From Cheiracanthium punctorium (taxonomy: Eukaryota > Arthropoda > Arachnida > Araneae > Cheiracanthiidae): DNA of 64,000 nucleotides. Positions 59,583 to 64,000 of this stretch are shown here, in pieces. Position 1 is the stretch's first letter. Each line of letters starts with the position of its first letter. Under the pieces are notes generated by a model. That model made no database searches and was not told where the DNA came from. It was given only the letters and a program-made list of their open reading frames with translations. Position numbers and translations under genes: made by a program. The stretch covers positions 62,001 through 126,000 of the forward strand of contig JAWZYV010002555.1 in the NCBI GenBank assembly GCA_038373885.1, in the 5' to 3' direction.

Positions 59583-60490
59583 CTAAAAAAACATTTCTTT
59601 TAGTATCTTAAACAGGGTAAAATATGCTCAAATAACTGGTTGGTACTAATACCAAATATATATAGTAGGGATCGACCGATAGTATTGGTGCCGATACCTC
59701 CAATTTTTTTAGTATCGGTACCGGTTCTTTCATACTTCAAAAGTATCGGTTTCTGTTACATTCATCCATTTTTACCGATACTTAGTTTTTCCGAAGAAAA
59801 ACCACAAAGACGTTCTGGTGATGTGATTAGAGACATCGTTTCATTGGCATATTTGTTTGCGCGACTGTTTTCGAACTGTGTTTTTTTTCCCCCCCTAACC
59901 ATCACTAAATATGGATCTACCATCATCAAGTGTGGAAGAAAGTATGGATGAAGAAAAGTTAGATGGCAGTGGAACAGGGCAGCCGTCTATTCTGTTAAAA
60001 TATTTCGATTTGGAGTATTTGATTCGATTAACAGTAAATATGCTATCTGTAAAAGATTCAAAAAGCAGATGTCGAGAGGTAGGCTATAACTTTACTTCAG
60101 TTTTATAAACGTTTATTTGCTCTTTGTCCAGATTCAAAAAAAAGGTCCTTCCTATATGCATATAAATTTTATGGGGATATGATAGGTGTATGGCTTTTGA
60201 ATTGGCTTTAAATTTTTGTTTAAAACTGGATTCAAACTTTTACTTTAAAAAATGGCGCAAGGACATCTGATTCGGCTTGGGTATGGTATCGATATCAGAA
60301 CTGATGGGGGAGACTTCCTTGACACCGTTTGATATTTATGAGTTACCCCCTAATTTAAATAACTTATTTTAAATCTGCCCTTCAAAATTTTCATATTGTG
60401 ATTTTGTGTCGGAAATTAAACCGAAACTAGCCTTAAGACTCACTTACATCTTTTTGAAAAAGGATTAGAGTGTAAGTCCCATGTTAGTTT

Positions 60491-60864
60491 CCCAAACAAC
60501 ACAACAATATTGTTTCAATGTGGTTTAAATGTGAAATGCTAACATACAAAATGTTGTTTCAATGTGAACTTTCAATGTCGTTTCCACATGATTTTGTTCA
60601 GTTTTGCCCACATTATTTCAGCATGGACATTGATATAATATTGAAACAACATTGTGAAATCACAAGAGGAAAACAAATAAAAAACAAGATTTTATTTCCT
60701 TCATGCAGGATTATTAAAATCATGCGGAAATTTACGAAAAATATAATTATTGATAATTATCTACTTGAAAACATCATTTTAATTCATATTTACTGTTGTA
60801 AAAATACATTGTGAAAATGTTAGCCAGAAATTACATTGAAACAACATGACTGTGTTGCTTGGGT
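60491..60864. mobile_element. Nested MITE with ends CCCAA(A/G)CAACACA
   Basis: The left end is CCCAAACAACACA and the right end, reverse-complemented, CCCAAGCAACACA. 'ttgtttcaatgt' is repeated in both subterminal regions. 374 bp. TTT adjoins both ends, a possible 3-bp duplication. Non-coding. Confidence 0.65.
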
Positions 60865-61389
60865 TTATATTTAAAATTTTGTTCTTTGTAAAAACGAATC
60901 ATGTCACACAACAATAAGTTCTAAAATTTCTTTTAAAATTGTGCTTTTTAACAAAAACTAATTAGTTATACACAAAGCGGAAGTAGAAAGTATGGCAATT
61001 ACTTTTTTGAGTGGTTGTACGGTCTGATGGTAAATGCTCTTTAAAAGTCCGCCGCCCAAGGCACACCCATCATGTAGACTTGCCATAACACAAAACGCTC
61101 ACTGTTAATACTGAATAATGTAGAGAGAAAAACAATATAGTAATTTGGATAAAAGCAGTCTTAGTCAAATGCAAAACGGTAATTAATATTAATCAAGCAA
61201 TGAACTATTACTTGAAAAAGTAATGATTTTTTTAATTTACTTTTTTTTTGGGGGGGGGGGGGGGGGGGACGGGACTATTTTTTCCTAAACTAATAAAGAT
61301 TTATCAAAGATTTGGAAGGATTTGAAAATTTTAGAAAATTTGATCTCAAACACATAAATCTTACGATAAAATGTAAATAAAATGAGTTA

Positions 61390-62189
61390 CAGTGGAACCC
61401 CGATCTATCCTTCCCGCATTCATCGTTTTCCCGTATTGATCGTTTTATTTCTATGGTCCCTGTACAAATTATATTTGAATAATGTTAAAGAAACCTGCAT
61501 GCATCGTTCATCAAAAAGTGATTTTCCCGCGTTCATCATTGTAAAATTTTTCTCCTGACCAAAATGAATTGGGAAGTGGATCTATATGCCATACAAACTT
61601 TGATTGCTTCTTCGTATCATTTCTATGTTTGATGAAAATCAGATGAACAGTGGTGGCATGTAACAGAGTACACTGTGAAATTTAATGATTATATTTCCAT
61701 TAATCAAGACGTTGTGGTATGCGGTATCCTAAACATGGAAGAAATGCATGTTTATGCAAAAAATGAAAATAATGGCGAAGCAGAGAATACTGTTCATGGC
61801 CATGAGGGTGAGCCACACTAGTACGAAGTTTCTCTGAAGTAATAACGGTATTTGAAACTTTATGGAATTTTTTGATAAAAACAAGAAATAACAGAAAAGG
61901 ACCAGAAAAGTATTGTAAAGCTTGAAGATTTGCTGTTTAACTTAAAAATGCTGAAAAGCCTAACAAAAAATTACTGATTTTAAAAAATAAATATCATTTG
62001 TAATTTTCATCTTTGACTTATTTGTTTTGCAATGCTGTAAAAAATAGTACTTGTTGGTATACAGTCGTTGCGTGTATGCATAAGCATTGTTTTCTTCGTA
62101 TTTTGACTTTAACCCGCATTTGTCGTTTTCCCGCATTCATCGTTTTTTTCTACGCTCCCCATGAAAAACGATGGATCGAGGTTCTACTG
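61390..62189 (+). mobile_element. Nested Tigger-type element, TIR CAGT(G/A)GAACC(C/T)CGATC
   Basis: The left end CAGTGGAACCCCGATC follows TA; the right end, reverse-complemented, is CAGTAGAACCTCGATC and is followed by TA. Repeats of 'ttcccgcattcatcgtttt' lie near both ends. Inside, a + strand remnant (about 61660-61960) resembles the acidic, helical C terminus of a Tigger transposase. 800 bp. Confidence 0.82.
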
Positions 62190-63178
62190 TATTTTATATT
62201 GCTTTAACTTTCTCTTTGATCTATCCCGACTTAGGAAAAGTAATTTATTTGAGACATTTTTTGTAATCGTTTCATTCTTGGATTAAGATTAACTTTACAA
62301 TTAGCATAGAATATTATTATATATGCTACAGTGCAATCAGCATTCAGTTTGTGTATTTTGATTTTTTGCATGAAAAAAAAAAAAAAAAAACCTCTTTTTA
62401 CGATAGCGATCTTTAGTAGCCGAATTTGCTCTGATTCATCAGAATATGTGTGTTGTCAATCGTATTCATGAAGCAATTTGAATTTAGCTTATAAATTTTG
62501 TGCGTAATCAGTTTTTTTTTAATTTTGTTTTGTTTGATGTTAAAAATAAATTTTACTTATTAAAAGTCTTGTGCTCAGTGTAAAATTAGAATTTAACTAT
62601 ACCTGGCTAATTCAAAAACATGACGTACTGCAATTTCTAGAGATAGTCTGATAACCTAGAAAACCTAAGTTCTCTAAAAACACTGGTAAGAGAACTTTTT
62701 GAGGTGTTCTAACGCATATTTAAGATACATCAGGAGAAAACCACCTAAAACTCTAGACCGTTATAGATTGATAGCCACGCAAGGAGAAAGAATCCCGAAT
62801 CTGCACACTTCAGATATTTCCCAATGTTCAGTGTTTTATAAATTCGGCCTTAATAGAAAAGAAGGACTATAAATACTGTGCACTCACTTCAATGTATTCA
62901 CTGCTTTTTCTTTTTAATGCTTTCTACTGGGTTCAAATTTTTATCTATGGGCTCATCATGGTGTTATTCATTTTCACGAGAACTGCACTCTTGTTACAAA
63001 AAATGCCCACATATGTAGATTTAAATGGCATTAAATCATGTGAAGTATCGGTATCAGCCAATACAATAACTGTAAAGTATCAGTATCGGCTATTTCTAAA
63101 AATGAATTTATAGGTAAAGTAAAGTATCGGTATCGGTTATCTGCGAAAATGTGGTATCGGTCAATCCCTAATATATAG

Positions 63179-63339
63179 TAAATTATTATTAAAACATACT
63201 TTTTTACTTTTGTATGAATTAACCTGTCATACATGAAAGAACTTGTTTTGATTTTTATCAAGTATTTGTAGTGTTTGAAATTAAAAAGAAAAAAAAAATC
63301 AGTTAAACCCAGTCCCCCCTTTTCTGTTTTTAAAACATA
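63179..63339. other. Short AT-rich spacer
   Basis: Nothing recognised between the hAT target duplication and the Tc1 terminus. Confidence 0.5.
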
Positions 63340-64000
63340 CAGGCATAGGACAAAATAATAGGAACACCTGTGAAAGAATGGAGTCGTCCTTCGACCGTCC
63401 AATAAACGGCAGGCACGTGTCGCAAGAGTGTGCCACCTAGTGGTGATGAAAGGAAAGGTATCAGTCTAGCATTTGGCAGTGTGAGAGTTGCATGAGAAAA
63501 ATCTGTTCCTAGCAAAGTGCAATTATGTCCGACCTCTCTGACCTTAAAAGAGGCATGATAATCGGAGCTCGCCTCGCTGGAGCGTCCGTGTCCAGAACAG
63601 CGAACCTTGTGGGTGTTTCAAAGACCACTGTATCAAGGACTCTGTCGGCATACACAAAGTTGGGTAAGGTGTCTTCTGCAAAGCACAACAGCGGCAGGAA
63701 GTCGAAGTTGTGGACTGTGATAGACGGGTGTTGAAGAGGATAGTTGCTCGAAAACACAAGACTACACTGCCGTTGATAAAGTCCGAGATGAATACCCACC
63801 TTCAGAACCCCGTATCCATGAAAACTATTCAACGGGAGTTGCATGCTGCTAACATTCATGGCAGAGTAGCTATTCCAAAACCGTTAGTTTCAGCACGGAA
63901 TGCTTTGAAGAGACTACAGTGGTGCCAAGACCACTTAAAAAGGACACAACTGCAATGGGAACAAGCCATCTGGTCTGATAAATCTTCTTTTACACTATTC
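63340..64000 (+). mobile_element. Tc1-like element, cut by the window edge
   Basis: The left terminus CAGGCATAGGACAAAATAAT starts after TA at 63338-63339, the style of many Tc1-like elements. The transposase gene starts at 63525. The right half is outside the window. Confidence 0.82.
63525..64000 (+). pseudogene. Tc1-like transposase, N-terminal part with a frameshift
   Basis: Starts 'MSDLSDLKRGMIIGARLAG' and 'SVSRTANLVGVSKTTVSR', a paired-like helix-turn-helix that binds the inverted repeats. Near 63705-63715 the frame shifts by one base; the downstream frame reads 'CDRRVLKRIVARKHKTTLPL', 'VSMKTIQRELHAANIHGR' and 'EQAIWSDKSSFTLF', where 'WSD' contains the first Asp of the DDE/D triad. The rest lies outside the window. 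Apart from the single shift the sequence is very well kept, so the copy is among the youngest here. A sequencing error at the shift is possible, which would make it intact as far as visible. Confidence 0.85.

Larger units (their letters stand above)
59666..63170. mobile_element. hAT element, 3.5 kb, perfect 8-bp target duplication
   Basis: The left end TAGGGATCGACCGATA starts at 59666 and the right end, reverse-complemented, reads TAGGGATTGACCGATA. The flanks are identical: ATATATAG at 59658-59665 and 63171-63178. Repeated 'agtatcggt' motifs occupy both subterminal regions (59695-59780 and 63040-63160), a known habit of hAT elements, where they bind transposase. An open frame at 59911-60108 (65 codons) could be the first transposase exon, but I do not recognise it. 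Two other elements are nested inside (60491-60864 and 61390-62189). Confidence 0.88.

Overview
This window is eukaryotic, strongly AT-rich, and carries short exons in long introns packed with transposon relics. The mix of pogo/Tigger, mariner, Tc1, hAT, piggyBac, Helitron-like, Penelope-like and tRNA-derived SINE sequences, together with the FoxK protein sequence, suggests an arthropod. A chelicerate such as a spider is my best guess, but that is inference.

Two host genes are supported, arranged tail to tail. On the + strand, four exons (8569-8762, 11507-11718, 21314-21439, 25250-25632) encode the second half of the forkhead domain and the C terminus of FoxK. Their splice sites are canonical and they join in one frame of 304 codons plus stop; the earlier exons lie outside the window. 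On the - strand, two exons (59503-59582, then 48127-48304) join in phase and encode the C terminus of a protein that looks like a class 3 lipase of the diacylglycerol-lipase type. Its upstream exons lie beyond the right edge.

Region by region. 1-8.5 kb (upstream FoxK intron or flank): a fold-back of two Penelope 3' ends, a Tigger-type MITE, a Penelope tail, a decayed mariner and an internally deleted piggyBac with intact TTAA ends. 8.5-25.6 kb (FoxK exons and introns): a short hAT MITE, a Tigger relic, a decayed transposon-type gene on the - strand whose 5' part is split by a hAT MITE, and a hAT transposase C terminus. 25.6-48 kb (FoxK 3' UTR and intergenic): a Helitron-like element, a deleted mariner, a fold-back tRNA-SINE, two copies of a second SINE, and a Helitron-in-hAT-in-SINE nest. 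48.3-59.5 kb: one 11.2-kb lipase intron made almost wholly of nested transposons, bounded by Tigger-type termini a few tens of bases from the exons. 59.6-64 kb: a 3.5-kb hAT with a perfect 8-bp target duplication and two nested elements, then a Tc1 element cut by the window edge.

The most interesting points are hammerhead-ribozyme-like cores in three Penelope-derived sequences, the intron that grew by serial nested insertion, the fold-back SINE, and two transposon-type protein families that I recognise as recurrent in arthropod genomes but cannot assign to a named superfamily. All similarity calls come from reading the translations; no search was run.
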